DNA from: Candidatus Accumulibacter sp. ACC003 | Lineage (GTDB): Bacteria > Pseudomonadota > Gammaproteobacteria > Burkholderiales > Rhodocyclaceae | Direction of reading: 5' to 3' | DNA length: 64,000 bases | NCBI RefSeq assembly: GCF_907163085.1 | Contig: NZ_CAJQTX010000005.1 | Span: 496,001 to 560,000 of the forward strand | Shown here: piece by piece, positions 17,861-27,935 of the stretch | Layout: every line of letters starts with the position of its first letter | How positions within the stretch are numbered: the stretch's first letter is position 1 | The notes under the pieces: model-generated | Database searches by the model: none | The model's input: only the letters and a program-made list of their open reading frames with translations | What the model was told of the DNA's origin: nothing | Position numbers and translations under genes: made by a program

Positions 17861-20800
17861 GTTTCCCCCGCGCCAGCGGGGATAGGCCCGTTGCCGCAGA
17901 AGGCCCGCCAGAGAATGACGAGTTTCCCCCGCGCCAGCGGGGATAGGCCCATGCTCATGCGCTTCATCTCATCGCTCTCGAAGTTTCCCCCGCGCCAGCG
18001 GGGATAGGCCCTCCATCGCGATGGTCAGGATTCGAAGAGACACGTTTCCCCCGCGCCAGCGGGGATAGGCCCCGAGCCGTCTGGCTGCAGTTCTGGCTGA
18101 TTGAGTTTCCCCCGCGCCAGCGGGGATAGGCCCTCGACAGATAGCGGCAGGAACTTCGCCAGTCGGGTTTCCCCCGCGCCAGCGGGGATAGGCCCTTGGA
18201 ACCGATGGCCGCCGCCGCCGCCTTCTGGTTTCCCCCGCGCCAGCGGGGATAGGCCCTCACGCGCCAGCAATGGACCCTGCCCGCATCCGTTTCCCCCGCG
18301 CCAGCGGGGATAGGCCCTTGGCATCGCGTTCGTTGAGGTTGTCGGCGAAGTTTCCCCCGCGCCAGCGGGGATAGGCCCTTGAGTTTGTGATGTCAGGCAG
18401 GACTGCGGGTGTTTCCCCCGCGCCAGCGGGGATAGGCCCGCTTCCCGTCCGCCGCTATAGTCCCATGCGGTGTTTCCCCCGCGCCAGCGGGGATAGGCCC
18501 CCGGTAAGCGCGGCAACAACAGCGCGCCGAGTGTTTCCCCCGCGCCAGCGGGGATAGGCCCGAAGCTCGGCCTTGACCCGCGCCAGGGAAATCGTTTCCC
18601 CCGCGCCAGCGGGGATAGGCCCCAATCGAACATGACTTTCCCTTTCACCAAGGAGTTTCCCCCGCGCCAGCGGGGATAGGCCCGGACTACGGTACATGGG
18701 TGGGACAACAATGGGGTTTCCCCCGCGCCAGCGGGGATAGGCCCACGTTTAGACTTTTCATGACATTACCTCCTGAGTTTCCCCCGCGCCAGCGGGGATA
18801 GGCCCTGCGCTGCGGCTACGACGCAGCGAATTACCTCGTTTCCCCCGCGCCAGCGGGGATAGGCCCTTCTACCGATCCGCGTAGACCTGTTCGCGTAAGT
18901 TTCCCCCGCGCCAGCGGGGATAGGCCCCTGCTGTGTGTAGTGCAGTACCGGACGACCAAGTTTCCCCCGCGCCAGCGGGGATAGGCCCCAGAGACTCCAG
19001 GATGGAAACCAGACCCTGAAGTTTCCCCCGCGCCAGCGGGGATAGGCCTCATGAAGGCGACGCAAAGCAAGGGTGGGTATGGTTTCCCCCGCGCCAGCGG
19101 GGATAGGCCCATCTAGGAACGCAGCGGTGCCAAGGTCCGCTTGTTTCCCCCGCGCCAGCGGGGATAGGCCCGCAATGTCAAGCGCTGCGTGTGCGTCGAG
19201 CAGGTTTCCCCCGCGCCAGCGGGGATAGGCCGTGAACTGAGCGTGATAGAACGCGATGCTGCGGGTTTCCCCCGCGCCAGCGGGGATAGGCCCTGCTTGT
19301 CGCGATGATTATCGAGGATATGGCCGTTTCCCCCGCGCCAGCGGGGATAGGCCCGGTTGCCGAAGTCCGTGACTTCCTCGGCGGTGGTTTCCCCCGCGCC
19401 AGCGGGGATAGGCCCTCCTTGCCCCTTGCAACAAAGAATGGCTATGAGTTTCCCCCGCGCCAGCGGGGATAGGCCCAGGTCTGGAGCAATGGTTTGCGGA
19501 TCAACGAGGTTTCCCCCGCGCCAGCGGGGATAGGCCCAGGTCTGGAGCAATGGTTTGCGGATCAACGAGGTTTCCCCCGCGCCAGCGGGGATAGGCCCGA
19601 CAGGCAGATCGAGCGCATCTCGATTGAGATGTTTCCCCCGCGCCAGCGGGGATAGGCCCGCGGCAGGGCAAAGGTCCGTCGCCGTCTCAGTGTTTCCCCC
19701 GCGCCAGCGGGGATAGGCCCTGCTCGTCATCGCCGACGACGGCGCCGACTGTGTTTCCCCCGCGCCAGCGGGGATAGGCCCCGCCAAAGATCTGATCGAC
19801 GCAGCCAATGACCGTTTCCCCCGCGCCAGCGGGGATAGGCCCTGTTACGCGATGCGTCAGGCATTCCGGATCGAGTTTCCCCCGCGCCAGCGGGGATAGG
19901 CCCGATCTTGACGCCCTGCGCAATCGCTCCCGCACGTTTCCCCCGCGCCAGCGGGGATAGGCCCTACGCGGTAGATGGTGGGCTGGTCGACCGAGCGTTT
20001 CCCCCGCGCCAGCGGGGATAGGCCCTTGGCATCGCGTTCGTTGAGGTTGTCGGCGAAGTTTCCCCCGCGCCAGCGGGGATAGGCCCACAAGAAGCGAGCA
20101 CGCAACAGACGCATACCAGTTTCCCCCGCGCCAGCGGGGATAGGCCCGTAGGCGCCGTACCCTATCGCGCTCACGCCGTGTTTCCCCCGCGCCAGCGGGG
20201 ATAGGCCCGCTCAACTTCCCCGCGCGCCACCCTGGCTCTAGTTTCCCCCGCGCCAGCGGGGATAGGCCCGGGTAGTGCAGCGCGGTGCGAGGGTGCAGGA
20301 CGTTTCCCCCGCGCCAGCGGGGATAGGCCCGGATCGCCGGCAGTAACCGCAATCGCGCACATGTTTCCCCCGCGCCAGCGGGGATAGGCCCGAGCGAAGC
20401 GCCTTCAGCACGCGGTAATAGGTGTTTCCCCCGCGCCAGCGGGGATAGGCCCCAGGGATAACCCGCAGCGCATTCTTGTAGGCCGTTTCCCCCGCGCCAG
20501 CGGGGATAGGCCCGTTATCAAGCAGGTTCGGCACACCCATTGCCCGTTTCCCCCGCGCCAGCGGGGATAGGCCTTTTTTGCACCCACTTCAAAGACCTCG
20601 GATAAGGTTTCCCCCGCGCCAGCGGGGATAGGCCCAGCGACGAGCACATGTTGTGGCTGCTCGCCTCGTTTCCCCCGCGCCAGCGGGGATAGGCCCCGAA
20701 GGAATGGCTGCCTATGCCGTTCCTGAATGTTTCCCCCGCGCCAGCGGGGATAGGCCCGGCTCGGACACGTGGAGCCACCCGGCTATTTTGTTTCCCCCGC

Positions 20801-22189
20801 GCCAGCGGGGATAGGCCGTCGAGCCCGTTGATCCTCGGCCAATGCGCTGGGTTTCCCCCGCGCCAGCGGGGATAGGCCCCTGTCGTTCAGGACAACGGCC
20901 ATTACCGACGCGTTTCCCCCGCGCCAGCGGGGATAGGCCCTTGCCGCTATCACTTGGGGGAAGCATGAAGATGTTTCCCCCGCGCCAGCGGGGATAGGCC
21001 CCTCGTCCGGGGCTCGTTCGGCTACAACTTCTCGTTTCCCCCGCGCCAGCGGGGATAGGCCCAAGCGGTGTTTGTGCGCGAGTACTTGATCGACGTTTCC
21101 CCCGCGCCAGCGGGGATAGGCCGCCACAGTAGGGTCGAACGTGTCGACATCCGGCGTTTCCCCCGCGCCAGCGGGGATCGGCCCAGCTTGGTTGTGCTGC
21201 TCGCCAGCAGTGCGCCGTTTCCCCCGCGCCAGCGGGGATAGGCCCCTGGCCGCTGACCTTGCGGCGATCGGTGTCTAGTTTCCCCCGCGCCAGCGGGGAT
21301 AGGCCTTGACGCTCTCAGGAATTGACCCACTTTTGCTCACGAAACCGGACCCGCCTAGTCGTCATGGCTGTGCGCACGAAAATGCCGCGCACACAGCCAT
21401 TCCCGAGCGTACTCGCCTCTACACGGCGTCAAGGGTACGCTGCGCCGGGCTGCAAAAACCGCAGCCCGCCCTTGACCCCGCTCCGAGGCGAAAACCTGGG
21501 TGTTGGCGCGCGCCAACGGTGGGTCAATTTCCGTGAGCGAAAAAGGGTCAGTTTTCGTGAGCGTTGAGGGGATAGGCCCCTCGACCGCAAGCGCAAGCCC
21601 GCCTGGCCAGTCGAATAGTTTCCCCCGCGCCAGCGGGGATAGGCCCCACTGGCGGCGAACTGATCGACCTGCCACCACGTTTCCCCCGCGCCAGCGGGGA
21701 TAGGCCCTCGCGACCGGCTCGACGGAGACATCCCGAAGCGTTTCCCCCGCGCCAGCGGGGATAGGCCCGTGTCCAGGTCGCGCTGCTTCTCGGGGTCCTT
21801 GTTTCCCCCGCGCCCGCGGGGATAGGCCCTACCGCACCCCCTTTCAAGTGCTCGGTTTAGTGTTTCCCCCGCGCCAGCGGGGATAGGCCCGTTATTCGCG
21901 AAGTACGCCAGCGGGCCATTGTGTTTCCCCCGCGCCAGCGGGGATAGGCCCAGCCTTCAGAACGTCGATTTCATCCTCGCTGAGTTTCCCCCGCGCCAGC
22001 GGGGATAGGCCCCATAGCGGCCACTGCGACAGGGCAGAAGTCGTGTTTCCCCCGCGCCAGCGGGGATAGGCCCGGCTGCCAGACGCGCGGCCAGTTGGTG
22101 GCGTAGTTTCCCCCGCGCCAAGCGGGGATAGGCCCAGGGCGGAAACGCCGAGGCGATCATCCGCGAAGTTTCCCCCGCGCCAGCGGGGA
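17861..22189 (+). CRISPR. Type I-E CRISPR array, 67 repeats and 66 spacers
   Basis: The 29-bp repeat begins GTTTCCCC, contains the hairpin CCCCCGCGCCAGCGGGG and ends GGATAGGCCC. The repeat-spacer period is 61 bp; spacers are 32 nt except one of 33 nt at 18134-18166. There are 57 repeats from 17861 to 21305, then a 262-bp insertion, then 10 more repeats from 21618. The final base of the repeat is variable (T or G instead of C after the repeats at 19021, 19204, 20546, 20790 and 21095). Degenerate repeats lie near the distal end: 21156 (one substitution), 21801 (one substitution), 22106 (one-base insertion) and 22168-22189 (truncated). Two spacers occur twice: 19477-19508 = 19538-19569, and 18318-18349 = 20026-20057. 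The repeat matches the E. coli type I-E repeat in hairpin and orientation, so transcription is on the plus strand. Confidence 0.98.
21306..21567. mobile_element. Non-coding, structured MITE-like insertion in the CRISPR array with IS21-like ends
   Basis: A 262-bp segment splits the array. Its ends are imperfect inverted repeats: left TTGACGCTC..GGAATTGACCCAC..TTGCTCACG, right (reverse complement) TCAACGCTCACG..AACTGACCC..TCGCTCACG, resembling the multiple terminal repeats of IS21-family elements. An 11-bp sequence, GGGGATAGGCC, borders both sides (21295-21305 and 21568-21578), consistent with a target duplication within a repeat. No credible transposase reading frame is present. The interior is built of inverted repeats: ATGGCTGTG..CACAGCCAT (about 21364-21399), nested CGCCTC/GTCAAGG/GGGCTGC arms closing on AAAAACC (21414-21489), and the 14-bp palindrome TTGGCGCGCGCCAA (21503-21516). 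Confidence 0.7.
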
Positions 22190-22457
22190 GCTCGAGGGCT
22201 GGATACTCCAGGCACCCGAGGACGAGCGGAGCGGCACGGAGCTCGAGGACGCGGAGGCCCGGGAAGAACCCGAAGAGCGGCATCAGATCGAGGGGGGCGC
22301 AGCACGAGTCGTTGCGGTCTTCCTCGGTCAGCGGATCGATCAGGCCGATCGAGAGGTGGCGCAAGGAGGGGCGTGGGCCGGCGGCGCGGAGCGCGGCGAT
22401 GAACGGCTCGAGGCACTCCGCGCCGCCCATGTCGAAGCGGCCCGCTTTCCATGACAC
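22190..22457 (-). pseudogene. Truncated leucine-rich-repeat protein gene at the array trailer
   Basis: Reading from 22457, the first 89 residues (MSWKAGRFDMGGAECLEPFI, then FPGLRVLELRAAPLVLGCLE) look like the inside of a leucine-rich-repeat protein of the STM4015-like kind. The frame then runs straight into CRISPR repeats, so the 3' part of the gene is missing. The last CRISPR repeat is itself cut after 22 bases exactly at this junction, so a deletion or recombination fused array and gene. No function is likely. Confidence 0.55.
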
Positions 22458-22533
22458 CTTCGCCGGAGGGCGGTGCGTTGCCGCTGGAAGCGCAAAGGCT
22501 GCTCGCTTGATTCAGGCGAATGCTCGCTGTAAA

Positions 22534-22557
22534 GTAAGAATGTAATGCAATCCTTAC
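22534..22557 (+). promoter_or_regulatory. Palindromic operator candidate upstream of antitoxin gene
   Basis: Imperfect palindrome with arms GTAAGAAT and ATCCTTAC, ending 11 bp before the chosen antitoxin start. Type II antitoxins of the AbrB/MazE class commonly bind such sites to repress their own operon. Function is inferred. Confidence 0.45.
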
Positions 22558-22568
22558 TGGAGAACGAA

Positions 22569-22799
22569 ATGCTCGCTGTTGCCAAGATCACTGCCAAGGG
22601 CCAGACCACCATCCCGCAGGACGTGCGCGTCGCACTGCATGTTGCGCCCGGGGATCTGATCGCCTGGGAAGTCGGCGCCGATGGAACGGCAACCGTCCGC
22701 CGCGTGCAACCGCTGGACATCGAGTACCTGCGCGCCGTCGAAGGGACTCTCTCCGAATGGTCGGGCAGCGCCGACGAGGAAGCCTATCGTGAGCTTTGA
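22569..22799 (+). CDS. AbrB/MazE-family antitoxin
   Basis: Short DNA-binding antitoxin of 76 aa. The swapped-hairpin AbrB motif is clear in VAKITAKGQTTIPQDVRVAL near the N-terminus, followed by an acidic C-terminal tail expected to bind the toxin. I chose the ATG at 22569 because GGAG lies just upstream; an in-frame ATG at 22545 would add eight residues but sits in the operator palindrome. It overlaps the toxin gene by 11 bp. Confidence 0.85.
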   Translation: MLAVAKITAKGQTTIPQDVRVALHVAPGDLIAWEVGADGTATVRRVQPLDIEYLRAVEGTLSEWSGSADEEAYREL

Positions 22800-23133
22800 G
22801 CGTTTCACGGTGCTGCGCGTGCCCTTCCCCTTCACCGAACGCAACGCCAGCAAGAACCGCCCGGCGCTGGTGCTGTCCGACGCCGCCAGCTTCAACGCGC
22901 CGGCTGGTCATTCGGTGATGGCGATGATTACCTCGCAGGGCAACGCCCCGTGGCCACTCGACTGCCCGCTTGCCGATCTGAACGCCGCCGGCTTGCCGGC
23001 TCCCTCGCTGGTGCGCTTCAAGCTCTTTACGCTGGACCATCGCCTGGTGCGCGGCGAACTGGGCCGGCTGGCGCCGGCCGACGCGGCAAATGTGCGCACG
23101 GCCGTAGCGAAATTGCTGGAAGGAACGTCATGA
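22789..23133 (+). CDS. PemK/MazF-family mRNA interferase toxin
   Basis: Predicted endoribonuclease toxin of 114 aa. It starts with a GTG inside the antitoxin gene (frame VSFERFTVLRVPFPF) and shows the MazF-type early segment (VPFPFTERN..KNRPALVLSD) and the later SLVRFKLFTLD strand. The pair has typical type II order, antitoxin first. The longer frame from 22681 reads through the antitoxin in another frame and is not the start. It lies about 600 bp beyond the CRISPR trailer. Confidence 0.82.
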   Translation: MSFERFTVLRVPFPFTERNASKNRPALVLSDAASFNAPAGHSVMAMITSQGNAPWPLDCPLADLNAAGLPAPSLVRFKLFTLDHRLVRGELGRLAPADAANVRTAVAKLLEGTS

Positions 23134-23163
23134 CCCGTGACAGACCATGAAAGGGAGCGCCAA

Positions 23164-23595
23164 GTGAACACAGCATTCATTCGTCGGGTAGCGATCCGCA
23201 ATTACAAGAGTATTGCAGCTTGCCAGCTTGACCTGGAGCCGCTCACCTTTCTGGTCGGTCCCAACGGCGCCGGCAAAAGCAATTTTCTCGACGCCCTGCG
23301 CTTCGTTGCCGACTCCCTGAGAACCTCCCTGGATCATGCCTTGCGTGATCGGGGCACAATCAAGGAGGTGCGACGCCGCTCGGGCGGGCACCCCAAGCAC
23401 TTCGCCCTGCGCCTTGATTTTGCATTGCCGGACGGCGGCGCCGGCCATTACAGCTTTCGCGTCGGCGCCAAGCCATCGAGGGCGCCGAGCCGCGGCACAT
23501 CGATCCGGACGGGTTTGAGCGGCTCGCGGCCCGGACTATCGATTGGGCGGCGGGCAATTTGCAGAGAGATGAGCGAAGAGGGAAGACCTGTTTGA
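23164..23595 (+). pseudogene. Truncated AAA ATPase (OLD/RecF-like)
   Basis: The first about 105 residues are a clean N-terminus of an SMC/OLD-type AAA ATPase: RRVAIRNYKSIAACQLDL followed by Walker A GPNGAGKSNFLDALRFVADS. After about 23470 the frame becomes Arg/Ser/Pro-rich nonsense. Another frame (from about 23472) then reads a plausible protein fragment including HIDPDGFERLAARTIDWAAG, so the gene is broken by a deletion or frameshift. Walker B and signature regions are missing. Intact relatives are several hundred residues and often anti-phage. The start is GTG with GAAAGGGAG upstream. Confidence 0.65.
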
Positions 23596-23625
23596 GCACC
23601 AGTGACGCCGCGAAGGAGCGTTTTC

Positions 23626-23931
23626 ATGAACCAGATATTGAACCGTGAAGAAGAGTGGCTGGCGCGCTTCTGCGAAGCTCATCACATTCGCCGTCTGTCG
23701 CTGTTCGGCTCACAACTGAAGGGCACTGCCCGTCCGGACAGCGACGTCGACCTGCTGGTGGAATTCGACCCGGATCATGTCCCCGGTCTATTGAGTATTG
23801 CCGCAATGGAACTGACCCTATCAGAGATGCTCGGGGGGCGGAGGGTCGATTTACGCACCGCACAGGATCTCTCCCGCTATTTTCGTGACGAGGTGGTGCG
23901 CACGGCAGAGGTGCAGTATGTCGCCGGATGA
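23626..23931 (+). CDS. mntA: MntA-type minimal nucleotidyltransferase (antitoxin)
   Basis: Nucleotidyltransferase of 101 aa with the MNT signature [19 protein letters not shown]40 and D42 are the expected metal ligands, and GRRVDLRT supplies the third acidic position. MntA antitoxins AMPylate the tyrosine of the HEPN toxin HepT. AAGGAG precedes the ATG at 23626. The next gene, hepT, overlaps by 14 bp. Both active sites are intact, so the pair is probably working despite the decayed surroundings. Confidence 0.88.
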   Translation: MNQILNREEEWLARFCEAHHIRRLSLFGSQLKGTARPDSDVDLLVEFDPDHVPGLLSIAAMELTLSEMLGGRRVDLRTAQDLSRYFRDEVVRTAEVQYVAG

Positions 23932-24256
23932 CCGCTGGCGCTTACAGCACATGATCGAGGCCGCCGAAAGCGCGCAGAACTTCGTTGCCGGTCGCCAGCG
24001 AGCCGATCTGAACCGGGATCGGATGCTTGTCTTCGCCATCGTACGTGCCATTGAAATCGTCGGCGAAGCGGCCAGCAAGATTTCCGAGGAAACGCGAAGC
24101 ACGCATGGAGCGATTCCCTGGAAGGCGATCATCGGCATGCGTAACCGTCTGGTCCACGCCTATTTCGATATCGACGCGAGCGTCGTCTGGGCGACGGTAA
24201 CGGAGGAGATCCCCGCCTTGCTGCGTCAACTGCAAGCGCTGGCCGCAAGCGATTAG
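23918..24256 (+). CDS. hepT: HepT-type HEPN ribonuclease toxin (DUF86)
   Basis: HEPN toxin of 112 aa, predicted to cut RNA. The diagnostic RX4HXY motif is present as R75-NRLV-H80-A-Y82; Y82 is the residue modified by MntA in characterised pairs. It is an all-helical protein of usual length. The start at 23918 lies within the end of mntA, so translation is coupled. An upstream in-frame start at 23885 would overlap more and lacks a ribosome-binding site. Confidence 0.88.
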   Translation: MSPDDRWRLQHMIEAAESAQNFVAGRQRADLNRDRMLVFAIVRAIEIVGEAASKISEETRSTHGAIPWKAIIGMRNRLVHAYFDIDASVVWATVTEEIPALLRQLQALAASD

Positions 24257-24269
24257 AACAAACGGGAAT

Positions 24270-24809
<540 letters not shown>

Positions 24810-24854
24810 TTGCCCGCTGCGGCGGCCCCAGCGGGGTGATCGGCACAGTGACTA

Positions 24855-24891
24855 CTGGACTGCCGCGTCGCTACGCTCCTCGCAGTGACGG
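24855..24891 (-). repeat. REP-like interspersed repeat
   Basis: Same CTGGACTGCCGCGTCGC..CTCCTCGCAGTGACGG sequence as 8533-8569. It lies right after the truncated DUF499 gene and could mark a recombination boundary. The rest of the gap to 25030 shows no gene. Confidence 0.8.
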
Positions 24892-25030
24892 TGCTCCGGC
24901 CATCAAGGGGAAGATGAGCACGATGCCCTTGCGCTGGCGCCGATAGGTGACGCGGCACTCGCTCGCTACGCGTGCGCCCCGATCGCGAAACCCAGCGCCG
25001 TTGAGCACTGCCGCGCCCGTTTGTTGCCGC

Positions 25031-26416
25031 TCAGTCCGGCTTGATGTTCTGGTTCATCCGGAACAGATTGCTCGGGTCGTACTTCTTCTTGATCTGCTGC
25101 AGCCGTTGGTAGGTCGCGCCGTAGGCGAAGGCGATGCGCTCGCTCTCTTCCTGCGTCAGGAAGTTGATGTACGCACCGGTGCTGGCGAAGGGTTGTGCCT
25201 TGACGAAGAATTCGCGCGCCCAGGCGATGCAGCGCTGGTCGTCGGCGGCCGATTCCCAGCGGCCGTGCACGTTCATCACGTAGTTGGCGTCGCGGCTCGA
25301 ATAGGCCATCGCCTCGGGGGCGACGCGGGTCGTCTGGCCGCCGATCGTGCCGATGAAGATTTCGCACTGCGGCGACGGCAGCGTGCCGGCGTATTCGACG
25401 ATGGTGTCGATCGCGCCGTCGCTGAGTTGCGTGAAGTTGTGCGACTTCCAGTAGTTGCGCGCACCCGGCGTCAGGAGTGGATCGAAAGCCTGCTGCCAGG
25501 CGGCGTACGGCTGCACGCCGACGTGCTCGCCGAGGACCGTGCCGAAGTCGCGCAGCGGCGCGATCAGCTTCTCGCCGTCGGCGGGGTCGCCGGCATGGCA
25601 CAGGGCGAGAACGACGATCTCCGTGCCGTGGACTTCGGCGGGCAGGAATGGCAGCGGCGGCGCCTTGCGGGTGACCATCCAGACGTTGAGTTCGTCGGGC
25701 ATCGTCTCGGTGAAGCGGGCGAAGCGCGTCAGTACCGTCTTCGCTTGCTCGAACGGGAAGGCGATCAGCCCACTCAGCACGTTCGGCCCGACGGGATGGA
25801 GGTGGAACTCGAAGCGGCTGACGACGCCGAAGTTTCCGCCGCCACCACGCAGCCCCCAGAAGAGGTCGGCGTTTTCGCTTTCGCTGGCGTGCACCTGGCT
25901 GCCGTCGGCGGTGACGACGTCCGCGGCGACCAGGTTGTCGATGCTCATGCCGTGCTTGCGACTGAGCCAGCCGAAGCCGCCGCCGAGCGTCAGGCCGGCG
26001 ACGCCGGTGGTTGAATTGATTCCCAGGGGCGTCGCCAGGCCGTGCGCCTGTGCCGCCGCGTCGAAGTCGGCGAGCGTGCAGCCAGGCTCGACAGTCGCCC
26101 GCCGGGTGGTCGCGTTCACCTCGACTTTTTTCATCGGCGAGAGATCGATCATCAGGCCGTCGTCGCAGACGGCGTTGCCGGCGATATTGTGCCCGCCGCC
26201 CCGGATCGAAACCAGCAGCTGCTGCTGGCGAGCGAAGTTGACCGCCTGGACGATCTGTTCAGACGACGTACAGCGGGCGATCAGTGCGGGTTTGCGGTCG
26301 ATCACGGCGTTCCAGATCTGGCGCGCTTCGTCGTAGCCGCGATCACCCGGAAGTAGCACTTCCCCGGTGAACAGTGCTGTGAACTCGTCGATCTGTTTTT
26401 GGGCTAAGTGGCTCAT
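25031..26416 (-). CDS. FAD-linked oxidoreductase (berberine-bridge-enzyme-like)
   Basis: Flavin oxidase/dehydrogenase of 461 aa. The N-terminal FAD-binding (PCMH) domain has VSIRGGGHNIAG, where H76 is the usual covalent flavin attachment point, and the GVAGLTLGGGFGWLSRKHG segment. A BBE domain ends the protein (RLQQIKKKYDPSNLFRMNQN). There is no signal peptide. The substrate is unknown; relatives oxidise sugars or alcohols. GGAG lies before the start. It appears to be a single gene, transcribed away from the defence remnants. Confidence 0.88.
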   Translation of the reverse strand: MSHLAQKQIDEFTALFTGEVLLPGDRGYDEARQIWNAVIDRKPALIARCTSSEQIVQAVNFARQQQLLVSIRGGGHNIAGNAVCDDGLMIDLSPMKKVEVNATTRRATVEPGCTLADFDAAAQAHGLATPLGINSTTGVAGLTLGGGFGWLSRKHGMSIDNLVAADVVTADGSQVHASESENADLFWGLRGGGGNFGVVSRFEFHLHPVGPNVLSGLIAFPFEQAKTVLTRFARFTETMPDELNVWMVTRKAPPLPFLPAEVHGTEIVVLALCHAGDPADGEKLIAPLRDFGTVLGEHVGVQPYAAWQQAFDPLLTPGARNYWKSHNFTQLSDGAIDTIVEYAGTLPSPQCEIFIGTIGGQTTRVAPEAMAYSSRDANYVMNVHGRWESAADDQRCIAWAREFFVKAQPFASTGAYINFLTQEESERIAFAYGATYQRLQQIKKKYDPSNLFRMNQNIKPD

Positions 26417-26770
26417 GCTGGTCTCCTTGGTTTGCGCCTGACCTGGTCATTGGGGAGGCGTCTTGCTGCCCGGCATCGGCAGCATCGTCTTCCTCTCTCG
26501 GCGTCGTTGACTGCAACAGGAAAGCCTGCAGTCTGGCTGATGGACAGCGATACCATGGCGGTGTTCAGCAGCGAGCAAGTTTGATGGGCGGCGCGTGTTG
26601 CACGCGGTAGGGAAAATACGAGGCTACGGAGCGCCATCCTCTGACTTCTTCACGGCTGGCGCATCGCCAACGCCAGGAGAAAGAATTCTCGATTGCCGCG
26701 TCGGCTTTGCCTCCTCGCAATGACGGCTGTGGGGTGGCTGTGTGCCGCGTGTCGACCGAGACGCCCGAGC
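26417..26770. other. Intergenic region without a gene
   Basis: A 354-bp gap between two minus-strand genes. Apart from the REP-like copy at 26688-26726 and the leader of the FAD oxidoreductase gene, I see no coding region or structured RNA. Confidence 0.6.
26688..26726 (-). repeat. Diverged REP-like repeat
   Basis: Reads CTCGATTGCCGCGTCGG..CTCCTCGCAATGACGG, a diverged form of the arm at 8533-8569. Confidence 0.65.
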
Positions 26771-27820
<1,050 letters not shown>

Positions 27821-27935
27821 CTCGGTCTCCTTTTGGGTTGTCAGGGGTGTGCCGCGCCGCTCGCCATCGCTCGTGGCGATGGCGGCGGAACAGTCACGGT
27901 TTTGCGGCTTTGGCTGCTAGCGGACCGGGCGTGGC

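Noticed and set aside
17964-22457. Many minus-strand open frames across the CRISPR array with repeated PAGAGET, AYPRWRGGN and GLSPLARGK peptides
   Set aside because: These are translations of the CRISPR repeat in three frames; the 61-bp unit shifts the frame each time. They are a known source of false hypothetical proteins.
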